Below, piece after piece: positions 1-10,642 of a stretch of 52,683 nt of DNA (position 1 is the first letter of the stretch; every line of letters begins with the position of its first letter). The notes below the pieces were generated by a model, which had not been told where the DNA came from, made no database searches, and saw only the letters and a list, made by a program, of their open reading frames with translations. Origin of the DNA: an uncultured Pirellula sp. Its GTDB lineage: Bacteria; Planctomycetota; Planctomycetia; Pirellulales; Pirellulaceae. Location: positions 1 through 52,683 of the forward strand of contig CAIOHR010000258.1 in NCBI GenBank assembly GCA_903858115.1, in the 5' to 3' direction. Made by a program: the position numbers and the translations under genes.

Positions 1-329
1 ATTTCCTCTGTTGGTTTCATGGGTTTGCGATCTGCACCGCGCGGAGGATAGAGGCGCAACCAACGTTCGACGACTTCTTGATCGGACCAATTTTCGGCTT
101 CTTCGCAATCGATACGCAATAGCAAATGCAGGTGGCTGTCCATGGTGCTAAAGCCCCCTACAGATATCGCGAAGATTTCGTTGAGTTCTTTGAGCCGTTG
201 GTCGATCCAATATTTCCGTTGGAAACCGTTCTCATCGGAAAGCAAATGGGCTTTCCTGCAGCATCTGGAAATGCAGTGATACCAACGACTTACGGATGTA
301 TCGACCAATCGGAACCGAGCTTTAGTCAT
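1..329 (-). CDS. RAYT-like Y1 (HUH) transposase, C-terminus cut by window edge
   Basis: About 109 codons are visible, reading from an ATG at 327-329 toward the window start; the rest lies outside. The N-terminus begins MTKARFRLVDTS and carries WYHCISRCCRKAHLL, followed by SHLHLLLRID, whose HLH is the HUH motif that binds the metal in Y1 transposases. The downstream ENWSDQEVVERWLRLYPP is typical of the large planctomycete members related to REP-associated tyrosine transposases (RAYTs). The catalytic tyrosine region is not visible. Family knowledge: such proteins cleave single-stranded DNA at hairpins and are often single-copy, domesticated genes. No obvious REP palindrome pair is seen within the few hundred bases after the start. 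The family call is firm by motif; activity is unknown. Confidence 0.8.
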   Translation of the reverse strand, partial: MTKARFRLVDTSVSRWYHCISRCCRKAHLLSDENGFQRKYWIDQRLKELNEIFAISVGGFSTMDSHLHLLLRIDCEEAENWSDQEVVERWLRLYPPRGADRKPMKPTEE

Positions 330-613
330 GGCAACTCCCCATCAAGGAACAATCGATTCAGTCGCGAGAATTTACCAAATTGCAAAACAAATGCAATATG
401 CTGTGCATGTCCTTTTTTCTCTTTTTATGGAGCCGGATGGATCTACAACGAGTCATGTAGCCTGCTGCGTTGTGAAACAATTCAACGAATTCACCGTTGG
501 GCAGGACAGGGACGATCTTGATCATTGGCAATAGCTGATTTGCGAATCGGCCTCATCCTCGCTCCAAAGTGGCTACTTCTCCTAGGTAGATCCTTATCGC
601 ACTCGAAACAAAA
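330..613. other. gene-free stretch between transposase and groEL terminator
   Basis: I see no convincing gene, RNA or strong palindrome here. The short plus-strand open frames are shadows of the transposase or lack a ribosome-binding site and family resemblance. It presumably holds the promoter of the leftward transposase gene. Confidence 0.4.
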
Positions 614-641
614 AAAGAGCCTTGAAAAATCAAGGCTCTTT
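614..641 (-). terminator. intrinsic terminator of groS-groL
   Basis: A perfect 12-bp stem (614-625 with 630-641) closes an AAAA loop. Read on the minus strand it ends in a run of seven T residues, so it is a standard rho-independent terminator about 70 bases after the groEL stop. Confidence 0.9.
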
Positions 642-692
642 TTGCGTTCAATTCATATCCAATGTACCGTCTAACAAACAGACGAACACTGA

Positions 693-2397
<1,705 letters not shown>

Positions 2398-2712
2398 TTA
2401 GCCGAGGATTGCGAGAACTTCGCTCTCGTTCATGAGCAAGTACTCTTCGTTGTCGATTTCAATGTTCTCGCCAGCGTAGCTAGTGAAGAGCACATGGTCG
2501 CCGACCTTGACCTGAAGAGTCGCTCGACTGCCGTTTTCCAAAACGCGTCCATCGCCGACGCTAATGATCTTTCCTCGTGTCGGACGGTCTTTTGCACTAT
2601 CTGGCAAGAAAATTCCGCCGCTGGTTTTTTCCTGGGAAACTTCACGTTGAACGACAATGCGGTCGCCAAGTGGAACTAGCTTTACTTTGGACTTTTCTTT
2701 GGTTGCGGCCAT
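2398..2712 (-). CDS. groS: co-chaperonin GroES
   Basis: A 104-residue GroES, the heptameric lid of the GroEL cage. Residues 10-30 read VKLVPLGDRIVVQREVSQEK, followed by KTSGGIFLPDSAKDRP (the mobile loop region) and GDHVLFTSYAGENIEIDNEEYLLMNESEVLAIL at the C-terminus, all typical of the family. I chose the ATG at 2712 (MAATKEKSKVK) because a GGAG lies about nine bases upstream and the longer frame to 2781 adds an unrelated N-terminus. It is first in the groS-groL operon and divergent from the zinc-ribbon protein at 3000. Confidence 0.97.
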   Translation of the reverse strand: MAATKEKSKVKLVPLGDRIVVQREVSQEKTSGGIFLPDSAKDRPTRGKIISVGDGRVLENGSRATLQVKVGDHVLFTSYAGENIEIDNEEYLLMNESEVLAILG

Positions 2713-2999
2713 GGATGGAAACTCCGTATTGGGTATATCGAGAAGGGTTTGCAAATGAAATTGGCGGGGAGGAAATTGCAATTACCGAGTGACCACGCCA
2801 AAACGGCACGTCCTTCTCGGAGAGCGACATCGAAGAGCAATCGGCGTGCCAGAAGCGATTCTCTCCTCGAATCTGCGATGGCCGAATCAGGCTCGGCTAC
2901 CCATTTCACAACAAATCTTCAACGGATCATTGTTTCTAAATCGATCCGATGCCAAAATAGAAACGTCTCTTTTCGCACGTTTTCTCGAAAGCTCAACGA

Positions 3000-3869
3000 A
3001 TGCCAATCCGCGTAACCTGCCAATGCGGCCACACCCTGACGGTGCCGGACGAAATGGCTGGAAAGTCTGGAAAATGTCCGAAATGCAAACAGCTCCTCCA
3101 AGTTCCGGCAGGTAGCACGAATCCCACTTCAGGAAGCCCTAGGCCGCTGGGAACCCCCGGTGCCGCGAAACCCAATGCGTCAAAACCAGCCACTTCGCCC
3201 GTTGCTCCTGCCCCCAGCTCGGCGGGGCAAATGGCAGGACTGTTCGACGAAGTCGGATTGACACAAAAAAAGGGGAGATTCTGCCCTTCTTGTGACGCAC
3301 AAGTGACCGGGGATGCTGTCATCTGTGTCAAGTGCGGCTTTCATTTATCCGAAGGTAAAAAGGTAGATGGTTTCCAAGCCGCAGCGTCCAAGAAGTTCGG
3401 CAACAAACAGTTGAACGAAGCTTCCGAAATGATGGCCCGCGAAAAAGCGACCGAAACCCGTCTTCTAGGAACGGGCGCCCCCTGGTGGATGTTGGCTGCA
3501 GTATTGATCGGATTGGCTGTCTTCATCGGAGGTCTCGCGATCAAGATGGATTTCACCACCTCAGGCAAAATCTCCAGTGTCGAGCCACTCGCGCGAATTC
3601 AAAAGGCTACCTATGGCCCCGTCCTTGCCGCTTCGTTAGGCTTTGCAATGGTTCTTGTCTTTAGTTTTGCCCATATCGCGTTGCTCGTGACGGCGTTCCT
3701 AGAGTCGGCGAAACAAGGGTTTCTATTTTTGTTCTTGCCTGTTTTTTACAGTACCTATTACATGTTTTCACGCATCAAAACAAAAAATTTGATGACTACC
3801 GTGATCATCTACTTTGTATCCGCGATCGTTGCTGGCATATCGCTCGGGTATAGTTTGCCCAAGATTTAA
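3000..3869 (+). CDS. zinc-ribbon membrane protein of unknown function
   Basis: A 289-residue protein. It starts with a zinc-ribbon fold (CQCGHTL near residue 8 and CPKCKQLL near residue 27), followed by a Pro/Ala/Ser-rich linker. A second ribbon follows near residues 98-117 (CPSCDAQVTGDAVICVKCGF). The C-terminal half has about four hydrophobic segments (near residues 160-180, 207-235, 240-255 and 265-285). Proteins with a cytoplasmic ribbon joined to membrane helices are common in planctomycetes and have no assigned role. The protein is probably in the inner membrane with the ribbons in the cytoplasm. The next gene starts 34 bases downstream on the same strand. Confidence 0.8.
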   Translation: MPIRVTCQCGHTLTVPDEMAGKSGKCPKCKQLLQVPAGSTNPTSGSPRPLGTPGAAKPNASKPATSPVAPAPSSAGQMAGLFDEVGLTQKKGRFCPSCDAQVTGDAVICVKCGFHLSEGKKVDGFQAAASKKFGNKQLNEASEMMAREKATETRLLGTGAPWWMLAAVLIGLAVFIGGLAIKMDFTTSGKISSVEPLARIQKATYGPVLAASLGFAMVLVFSFAHIALLVTAFLESAKQGFLFLFLPVFYSTYYMFSRIKTKNLMTTVIIYFVSAIVAGISLGYSLPKI

Positions 3870-3903
3870 TGGCCGAAGAACACAAACTCCAAACATTGAA
3901 GAA

Positions 3904-4614
3904 ATGAATTCGCAAAGACTTAGTTCGATCGTTGCTTGTGTGCTAGGAGCCACCACCGCTGCGCTAACGCACACGACGGTGCTTACCCAACAGGTTTTTG
4001 CGCAAGTAGTGCAACTCCCAACCTTGGGCACGTTCTCTATACAAACAACAGTATCCGTGCCAGATAGCGGATCGACCTATGCTGGCGGCCGTGGCTACTC
4101 GGCCGGCGGAGGATCTCGCCAAGGCTCTGGCCGGGCATCTGGCGGATTGACGTTGGCGAATGGAACTTCGGTTCATGCAACGGTCATCGACCTCAACGAG
4201 CTTGATAAATTGATTCGTTCGCAATCAGGCAGCAAACCCTTTGAGCCAGACCTAGCCCAAGAAAAGTCTAACGTCAAACCACATTCGATCGCAAATTCAG
4301 GGAAAACGGTTCCACCACCACAATATGCTTACCTCATGGCGATGAGTCACTCGACGCTCGATGACGAACGCTCCATCGAAGACGCTCGCTATTATCTTTC
4401 ACTGGCTTCAGAAGCGAAAAGAAAATCGCAATGGGGGTCCGTAGAGTTCTATTACCAAATGGCGTGGAAGTCTCTTCCCGAGTCTCGCCGAAACACTGCA
4501 TTGGCCGCTTTGGTCAAGTCCCGCGATCGGACACAAATTCAGCTTAAAGACTCCGATGACGCAAGCAACACCGGAGCAAACAAACCGAAATCAACAAGTA
4601 GCGGATCGTTTTGA
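3904..4614 (+). CDS. secreted protein of unknown function
   Basis: A 236-residue protein with a likely signal peptide: MNSQRLSSIVACVLGATTAA followed by a polar stretch and a possible FAQ cleavage site. The mature part has a Gly/Ser/Arg-rich stretch near residues 60-85, then a mostly helical C-terminal half with IEDARYYLSLASEAKRKSQW, which looks like a TPR-like helix pair. I preferred the ATG at 3904 because GAAGAA lies just upstream and the signal peptide then starts correctly. The frame is open back to 3814 but that would overlap the preceding gene. No family was recognised. Confidence 0.7.
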   Translation: MNSQRLSSIVACVLGATTAALTHTTVLTQQVFAQVVQLPTLGTFSIQTTVSVPDSGSTYAGGRGYSAGGGSRQGSGRASGGLTLANGTSVHATVIDLNELDKLIRSQSGSKPFEPDLAQEKSNVKPHSIANSGKTVPPPQYAYLMAMSHSTLDDERSIEDARYYLSLASEAKRKSQWGSVEFYYQMAWKSLPESRRNTALAALVKSRDRTQIQLKDSDDASNTGANKPKSTSSGSF

Positions 4615-4643
4615 AACGTGATGCCTGCAGAGTCCCAACCTAT

Positions 4644-5993
4644 CTATCGACTCGAGCTCTTCAAATCATAGCACCGGATCTCTTTGTCGTTGCGAACCAG
4701 CAGTTTGCCATCTGCAATTGCCGGAAAGGTCCAAACGACGCTTCTGCCCGATGACGTGTTTGTCGGATCAATCGCATGAAAGCGACCGGTCTCTTCGTAA
4801 CCAGCCGGAGTCAATTTCGCCGAAAGAATGTCCCCTGTCTCACTTAGAATGTAGTAAAAGGTATCTGCCTTGATGAGATAGGCGGTGCCGTTTCCTACTC
4901 CTCTCGGTCGATCTACGCCAGTCGTTGCGAGCGCAGTTTGCCACATTCGCACTCCATCTTCAACTCGCACACATACCAGAGCGCCGCTCTGATAGTCCGC
5001 ACCATAAATGTATCCGTTGTCATGAATCGCGACGGTGGTTGTCAGCCCAAGCGAAGTTTTCGTTGTGCCTCGCCATTTCTGCTGAATGCCAGGTGGTTTG
5101 GATTGGATTTCAAACATTGCAGAAATCCCCTCGCCTGAAGCGAACAAGAGGTTATCGCATAGGATCGGTGGCGCGACGGACATTCCATAGTCAGGCTTAA
5201 AGGGCTGTTGCCAATGGATGCTACCGTTTGTTGGATTCAAACTGCTGATGCGTTCTGGGTCCCAGATGATAAGCTGCTCAACACCCTGGTGCTTGATCAA
5301 CGAAGGTGGGCAGTAGCCAATGTCCGCACCGCTCAATGCCCGCCAGTTCTCTTTGCCGGTTTTGCGATCCAACGATACCACAAGACTATCTGGTCCGCCG
5401 GCCATGCACAGAAGCTGATCACCTACAACGAGAGGAACTGCGGCTTGTCCCCAAATCGGTGTTTGTGTTTTGTATTGTTGAGGTAAATTCTTTTGCCATA
5501 GGACCTTGCCGTCGTCTGCTGACAAACAGACTAAATCGCCCTCAGCTCCCAATGCCACAACCATTCCGTCCGTCACCACTGGGGTTGCCCGCGGGCCACC
5601 AGGATAAGAAAGTGCGTAGGGACGATCATAAGCATGTGTCCAAAGCAGATCGCCAGACTTCCCATCAAAACAACGAATGCGTTCTTTACCGGTCAATCGA
5701 TCGCGAGTGCCGGGATTGTTGGTAATCTTGCCAGAGGCGAGTTCGTAATCGCTTACAAACACTCGCCCAGAAGCAGCGACAGGTCCAGAATAGCCGAGAC
5801 CTACCGTTTGCTTCCAGAGAAGTGGCAAGCCATCCTTCGGTATCGCATTCAAACCTTCCGAGGAAGCAAGCCGGCCATCTCGATTGGGCCCGTTCCATTG
5901 CGGCCAGTCTTGTCCGTACGATGCGAAAGGGAGCAACAAGGTTACTCCCAGAGAAAGTGACAATAGTGTGTTCAGTCGATAGCGGATTTTCAT
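4644..5993 (-). CDS. PQQ-like beta-propeller protein, exported
   Basis: A 449-residue beta-propeller. After a signal peptide (MKIRYRLNTLLSLSLGVTLL, cut near ASYGQ) comes DWPQWNGPNRDGR, the hallmark start of the planctomycete PQQ-like family. Repeated blades follow, such as GDLLWTHAYDRPYAL, DGKVLWQKNL and NGSIHWQQPF. These resemble BamB and PQQ-dependent dehydrogenases, but no enzyme is implied. I chose the second of two adjacent ATGs (5993) because GGAG sits five bases before it. It is the last gene of a three-gene minus-strand operon, 25 bases after the metal permease, and is a clear paralogue of the first gene (7361-8605). A periplasmic binding or scaffold role is inference. Confidence 0.88.
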   Translation of the reverse strand: MKIRYRLNTLLSLSLGVTLLLPFASYGQDWPQWNGPNRDGRLASSEGLNAIPKDGLPLLWKQTVGLGYSGPVAASGRVFVSDYELASGKITNNPGTRDRLTGKERIRCFDGKSGDLLWTHAYDRPYALSYPGGPRATPVVTDGMVVALGAEGDLVCLSADDGKVLWQKNLPQQYKTQTPIWGQAAVPLVVGDQLLCMAGGPDSLVVSLDRKTGKENWRALSGADIGYCPPSLIKHQGVEQLIIWDPERISSLNPTNGSIHWQQPFKPDYGMSVAPPILCDNLLFASGEGISAMFEIQSKPPGIQQKWRGTTKTSLGLTTTVAIHDNGYIYGADYQSGALVCVRVEDGVRMWQTALATTGVDRPRGVGNGTAYLIKADTFYYILSETGDILSAKLTPAGYEETGRFHAIDPTNTSSGRSVVWTFPAIADGKLLVRNDKEIRCYDLKSSSR

Positions 5994-6018
5994 CATTACT
6001 CCATAAAGAATGGGACAA

Positions 6019-7341
6019 CTATCCCTCTGGCGGGATCGTTCGGCCATGAGGATCCGTAGAAGATTTTCCGGTCAATTCGTCCAGCTCGCCACGCATAGAT
6101 GGGCTCGTAAAGTGTTCCCAGGACTCCGCATGGGGATGCACTTTACTCTCCGGCAAATTGGTCTCGACGGAGAGATACTGTTCCCACAACCGGTGAGAAC
6201 GAATTAGGTTTTGAGCGGTCCGACGACCTGTATCTGTCAACATCAATTGGTCCTCACCAATCTTAGCAAGGTCATCGCGCATCATGCGACCTGCGATAGC
6301 GCGGAGCTTGGAGAGCGGAGTCTTCAACTCATCGGCAATGACAGATAAAGGCATCGAGATCTCTAGATGATTGCCCGCAGCAATTTCGGAACGGCGAAAC
6401 ATCAAAGCAAGAATATCGTCCTGCAGAATCTGATTTGCAATCGATCGTTGCCGGAAGAACTGGGTAATCACTCCTGAACGCCAACCCAACAAAATGGACA
6501 GTATCAAAAACGCCCCGGACACCACTGCCATCATCGCAGCGGAATTGATCGACTTTAATCCGATGGAATGAGGAATTAGGATTGCTGACAAGTGCCCAAC
6601 CAACGCGACCGCGATCGCTACCAACATTGAAACCCAAAACATGGAGGAAAGCCGGTTGCACAACAAGAATGAAACCGCTGCAGGAACGATCAATACAGCA
6701 ACCACGAGAATATTGCCTACCGCCTCGAATGAAGCGATGCAAGTAATGGCAACCAGGGCAGCGAGCAGATAGTGAAACACATTACTTGGCACTCCCTGCG
6801 ACTGCGCATACGCAGGATCGAATGTCGTGATTCGCCACTCTTTAAAGCAAAGCAATAAAACAGTACCGTTCATCAACAATACTGTCGACAGAGTTAACAC
6901 GACTCGAGGCACGGCGCCAACGGGTGTAAGGACGGTGTCCAATATCGACGTTTCCAGATTGCCGTAAAGAATGCACGACGGGTCTAGATCGACATGGTCA
7001 CCGCTCCCAAGTATCAGAACGAGTCCAATCGCAAACATTGTTGTAAAAACGATGCCGATCGAGGCGGACTCTTCCACCTGACCATACTTTTGGATCGCTT
7101 CCGATAACCATACGGTAAGCAACCCCGTGGCTGCTGCCCCTAGGAAAACGCTCCAACTCGCCCGTTCTCCCGTAAACAAAAAAGCTGCTGCAATTCCCGG
7201 AAGCACCGCATGGCTGATCGCATCTCCCAACAAACTTAATCGCCGGAGTAGCAAAAAGCAGCCGAGGATGGATGAAGCCATAGCGGTTAGTGCGCCTGCT
7301 ACCACAATCCATCCATCGATTTCCCAATCCCAAACCAGCAT
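6019..7341 (-). CDS. ABC-3 metal permease fused to a DtxR/MntR-like C-terminal domain
   Basis: A 440-residue fusion. Residues about 10-285 form a multi-helix Mn/Zn/Fe permease of the ZnuB/MntB type (GCFLLLRRLSLLGDAISHAV near residue 27, and GNILVVAVLIVPAAVSFLL near residue 210). Residues about 300-440 resemble the DNA-binding and dimer domains of DtxR-type repressors: a winged-helix-like stretch (MPLSVIADELKTPLSKLRAI), then LTDTGRRTAQNLIRSHRLWE, then a His/Glu-containing helix (KVHPHAESWEHF), and finally DPHGRTIPPEG, like the DPHG.PIP end of the family. The permease would need an ATPase and a binding protein, neither of which is adjacent. It lies between two PQQ-like propellers with 20- and 25-base gaps, so all three are probably one operon. 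Transport of Mn, Fe or Zn is inferred from family only. Confidence 0.87.
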   Translation of the reverse strand: MLVWDWEIDGWIVVAGALTAMASSILGCFLLLRRLSLLGDAISHAVLPGIAAAFLFTGERASWSVFLGAAATGLLTVWLSEAIQKYGQVEESASIGIVFTTMFAIGLVLILGSGDHVDLDPSCILYGNLETSILDTVLTPVGAVPRVVLTLSTVLLMNGTVLLLCFKEWRITTFDPAYAQSQGVPSNVFHYLLAALVAITCIASFEAVGNILVVAVLIVPAAVSFLLCNRLSSMFWVSMLVAIAVALVGHLSAILIPHSIGLKSINSAAMMAVVSGAFLILSILLGWRSGVITQFFRQRSIANQILQDDILALMFRRSEIAAGNHLEISMPLSVIADELKTPLSKLRAIAGRMMRDDLAKIGEDQLMLTDTGRRTAQNLIRSHRLWEQYLSVETNLPESKVHPHAESWEHFTSPSMRGELDELTGKSSTDPHGRTIPPEG

Positions 7342-7360
7342 TCGCAGTCCGTCCCTTCAA

Positions 7361-8605
7361 CTAGCCTCGAAGGTCATAGCACCAAACACAACCGGAATCG
7401 TGGATAACCAGTTTTCCATCGACGATGGCGGGATAGGTCCATGCTTTCGATTTTCCTCGGTCGGGAGCATTGGGTGGGGTCGCACGACCGAGTTCTTTGT
7501 ATCCGTCGGGAGAAGTTGCGATCATTGCGATCTCGTTGTTGTCCCCATGCAAAAAGAGCTTACCATCTGCATAGCAAACAGAGGAAGCGCCGATACTCCT
7601 GTCTTGCCATTTCACTTTGCCGGTTGCATATTCGACGCACATAAAGACGGCACCCGAGGATCCATAAAGATAATCGCCAACCAATACTGCTCCACCCATG
7701 CCGGTCGGAAGTGTTCGATCGAAGTAAACTTCTTTTGCCTCTTTTGTACCCGCCACGACTTGAGCTAATCCACCGCCGACTCGGCTGGCCCCCGTGTAAA
7801 CGAACGAGTCCTTCACGACCGGAGTTTGGACATTCGCTTGCGCATCGGATGTTTTCGTGAATCGCCATAGGTACTCACCATTGTCAGCCTTGATACCAGC
7901 AACTCCCTTGCCAAGGAAAAAAACGTATTGCTTTACACCATGGATGTTCGCGATGACAGGCGAAGAGTAACTAGCAGCATCTGCTTCTGGCAAAGCGGAT
8001 TTCCATCGGACCGACCCATCTTTTTTGTTCAGGGAAACGACCGTTGCATTCTTGCCACCTGGCGAGCAGATCAAAGCATCGCCGTCAATCAAAGGTGACT
8101 CGGTATACGCCCACATTCCAGGCGCTCCATCAAACTCCTTACGCAGATTTTTGGACCAGACGACAGCACCGCTGGCTGCTTCAACGCAAACCAAATCTCC
8201 GTCGGAACTGAGAGCATAGACTCGTCCGTTGTCGATCGTTGGTGTAGAGCGGCTACCGGGATACTGAGGCCCTTGGTTGGCACCGACGGCACCAATTTTG
8301 GTTTTCCATTTCGTTTCGCCATTCTTCATGTCCAGGCAAACAATTTGCTCCGTGTCCATGCCGACATTTGTAATCAGATAAGCGAGACCGCCAGCAGAGG
8401 AAGGAGTAGAAAACCCTGCGCCGAGATCTTTCGCTTGCCATAACAGCTTAGGACCGCCGCTTGGCCACTTGCTGCTGAGGCCAGTCTCAGAGGACTTGGC
8501 ATCACGATTCGGACCGCGCCATTGTGTCCAATCTTCGGCTCGGCAAAAACAAGTGCAAATACTCAAAGAAAGAGCGAAGGCGGAATACTTGAGCATAGAT
8601 TGCAT
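7361..8605 (-). CDS. PQQ-like beta-propeller protein, exported
   Basis: A 414-residue beta-propeller and first gene of the propeller-permease-propeller operon. The ATG at 8605 follows GGAG with nine bases between, and gives a signal peptide (MQSMLKYSAFALSLSICTCF, cleavage near CRA). The mature protein begins EDWTQWRGPNRDAK, and blades such as NGETKWKTKIG, SGAVVWSKNL and DGSVRWKSAL repeat around the ring. It shares layout and the W(P/T)QW.GPNRD start with the gene at 4644-5993, so the two are paralogues. The frame extends upstream to 8686 but without a ribosome-binding site. It is likely periplasmic; ligand and reaction are unknown. Confidence 0.88.
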   Translation of the reverse strand: MQSMLKYSAFALSLSICTCFCRAEDWTQWRGPNRDAKSSETGLSSKWPSGGPKLLWQAKDLGAGFSTPSSAGGLAYLITNVGMDTEQIVCLDMKNGETKWKTKIGAVGANQGPQYPGSRSTPTIDNGRVYALSSDGDLVCVEAASGAVVWSKNLRKEFDGAPGMWAYTESPLIDGDALICSPGGKNATVVSLNKKDGSVRWKSALPEADAASYSSPVIANIHGVKQYVFFLGKGVAGIKADNGEYLWRFTKTSDAQANVQTPVVKDSFVYTGASRVGGGLAQVVAGTKEAKEVYFDRTLPTGMGGAVLVGDYLYGSSGAVFMCVEYATGKVKWQDRSIGASSVCYADGKLFLHGDNNEIAMIATSPDGYKELGRATPPNAPDRGKSKAWTYPAIVDGKLVIHDSGCVWCYDLRG

Positions 8606-8869
8606 GATTGAATTCTCCAGGAACTGATAAATCATAAGAATGGCAATGCAGTAGTGTATCGCATGCCGTCTTCCGGTGCATGCCAACCTTTTTGAATGCT
8701 TGGCGGAAAAGGCTGTTTCCTACGATTTACGGGAATCATAGTCACCACTCGGAACAGGAACTTGCTTCCCCGTTGGTGCGAGTTTTCGAGTCTCTAGACC
8801 GATAGGCGATAGAGATATCTGCGGAGGCGATTGAGGATTCCTGTTATTTTTTCGTGAACCAATGCTTAC

Positions 8870-8884
8870 AAGAAGATTCTTCTT
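8870..8884. promoter_or_regulatory. perfect palindrome, candidate operator
   Basis: AAGAAGATTCTTCTT is a perfect 7+1+7 palindrome, about 265 bases upstream of the propeller-permease operon and about 200 upstream of the MFS gene. Its symmetry fits a dimeric regulator. Which regulator is unknown. Confidence 0.35.
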
Positions 8885-8888
8885 TCTC

Positions 8889-8916
8889 GTTGGCAATGGA
8901 ATCTTCGGTTGCCAAC
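8889..8916. repeat. perfect 8-bp inverted repeat with 12-base loop
   Basis: GTTGGCAA (8889-8896) and TTGCCAAC (8909-8916) pair perfectly around a 12-base loop, directly after the palindrome at 8870-8884. No T-run follows on either strand, so it is not a standard terminator. Confidence 0.4.
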
Positions 8917-9085
8917 TTGGCCTGTTAGATCCAGCAAAACGCCCTAATGGGAGTTTGCTTACAATGGCATGCTGATTCCGTCAGATTTTTGATCTCGTAA
9001 AGCTCTAGACTCCAAGTTGCTTTTGTTGCATTATTGATCGGGTCAGGGATGCGATTCGTTTTTTCATGTTTCTAAGGTTTCTTCC

Positions 9086-10642
9086 GTGAGTTCTTGTTCG
9101 ACGCCGGCGCGGACGATCACCGCCGTTTTCTTTAGTGCCAGCACGTACTTTGTCCACTTCTTGGCGCTCGGCTTCAGTTCCTTTCCATTGCAGACACATC
9201 TTAGAAAGACATTGTCGCCAGCGACCGCGAGTATGGTGGCTGGTCTGATTCCGATCGCTGCATGTGCCACTTATTTTTTGCTACGTTTTGCAGAAAACAA
9301 AGGATGGACCAAGTATCCGCAACGAACGCAATTCGTGGCGGCTGTGGGAGTTGCTATCATGCAATGCGTCCTCGGGTTTCGACTCCAGGGACTTGCGGAA
9401 GGGCATTCGTTTTTCGGGCCAGCGATCGATATCGCGATTTGTTTGCTTTTGCTCGGTTGCTTGCAGTCGAGCGTGATGACATTGCTCAATCACATTAGCG
9501 TCGCCACGATGGGTTCGCTTGCTTACACCGTTCGGGCCTCCGGTTCTGCAGGTTATATGGTGGCGCTGATGATCATGGGGGCCATTGGTGGGGATTGGTT
9601 TACCATTGAAAAACAGCACCTCTTTGTAGGTTCCTGCATCAGTGGTTTGCATTGCCTCTTGGCCTTGGGAGCTTGCTTTTTTGTACCAGAATGCCCCGAA
9701 GAACCAACCATTCCAAAACAGCACAACGCAAACACTCCCAGCACGACATCGCAAAAATTGGAGTGGATGGGGCTTTTGGCTCTGGTTTGGTTAGTGGCTA
9801 TCTGCGAGATGTCGTATGGTTTGTATTCGCACGAATTTCTTACGAAGACTTATGGCGAGCTCGGCTATTTTGTCTTTGCGACTGCCGTGGGAGTCGAGAT
9901 AGCGATTCTCCTTGTGATTCCCGTTTTTCCTCAATTGAAGAAACGGTTGCTGTTTGTTGGACCGCTCGGTTGGACGATCCTTTTCACCGGCTGCATCGCT
10001 TCGATGTTTGGAATGCCAGCGTTAGGCTTTTGCGGAATCGCATTGGCACTCAATTGTCCTTTTCAGATTTCCACCAACGAGCATGCGCATCGGATGAACC
10101 CTTCGGTCATGGGAATCGCATCGATGACCCTCGCTCAATCGCTTGGGTATGTAACAGCGGCGATTCTTTCCTCCGTTTGTGCGCGAATCACGATCCTAGA
10201 GCAAGTGTTGCCGACGATGCCAGCAACGACGATGCCAGCAACACTGTGGATCCTGGTGTTGCCACTGGCGACGTTAGCCTTGGTGCTCGCCGTTCGAAAA
10301 CTCGCCCGCGAGAACTCGTCTCTCGATATCGACGATCTTGGCCAATCGAGCAGCGTGGCGGGGAGCGGGGGTATATCGAGCGTTGAGAAAAGCACGAGTG
10401 ATTTCAAAGGCGACTTCGGGACCGATCACACGAGCACCGATGCAGAGGACGTTCATATCGTCATGCTCGACCCCTTGGCGAGCCGAGTAAGTGTCGTGGC
10501 ACAAGCTTGCTCGAATGCCAGGGAACTTGTTAGCAGCCACGCTGACTCCCACTCCCGAGCCGCAGACGAGGATACCTCGATCGATTTCACCCGCCAGGAT
10601 TCGGGTCGCGATCGCCTCAGCAAAGTCCGGGAAATCGCATGA
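9086..10642 (+). CDS. MFS-type transporter
   Basis: A 518-codon frame. Residues about 8-405 hold roughly twelve hydrophobic segments with the layout of a major facilitator permease (for example FLALGFSSFPLQTHLRKTLS near residue 25 and SLAYTVRASGSAGYMVAL near residue 145). The substrate cannot be read from the sequence; nucleoside-symporter-like relatives are one possibility. The start is GTG at 9086 with AAGG eight to nine bases upstream. The last ~120 codons, after VLAVRKLARENSSL, are polar, unlike a transporter tail, and lie antisense to the 3' two thirds of rpiB. They therefore look like rpiB read backwards, as if the original stop had been lost. Confidence 0.8.
   Translation: MSSCSTPARTITAVFFSASTYFVHFLALGFSSFPLQTHLRKTLSPATASMVAGLIPIAACATYFLLRFAENKGWTKYPQRTQFVAAVGVAIMQCVLGFRLQGLAEGHSFFGPAIDIAICLLLLGCLQSSVMTLLNHISVATMGSLAYTVRASGSAGYMVALMIMGAIGGDWFTIEKQHLFVGSCISGLHCLLALGACFFVPECPEEPTIPKQHNANTPSTTSQKLEWMGLLALVWLVAICEMSYGLYSHEFLTKTYGELGYFVFATAVGVEIAILLVIPVFPQLKKRLLFVGPLGWTILFTGCIASMFGMPALGFCGIALALNCPFQISTNEHAHRMNPSVMGIASMTLAQSLGYVTAAILSSVCARITILEQVLPTMPATTMPATLWILVLPLATLALVLAVRKLARENSSLDIDDLGQSSSVAGSGGISSVEKSTSDFKGDFGTDHTSTDAEDVHIVMLDPLASRVSVVAQACSNARELVSSHADSHSRAADEDTSIDFTRQDSGRDRLSKVREIA

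Larger units (their letters stand above)
8606..9085. other. 480-bp divergent intergenic region with inverted repeats
   Basis: This separates the leftward propeller-permease operon from the rightward MFS gene and should hold both promoters. I see no gene or RNA. It contains a perfect odd palindrome (8870-8884) and a perfect 8-bp inverted repeat (8889-8916), listed separately. Confidence 0.5.

Noticed and set aside
2713..2999. CIRCE element expected upstream of groS
   Set aside because: I looked for TTAGCACTC-N9-GAGTGCTAA on both strands and found nothing close to it, so HrcA regulation is not claimed.
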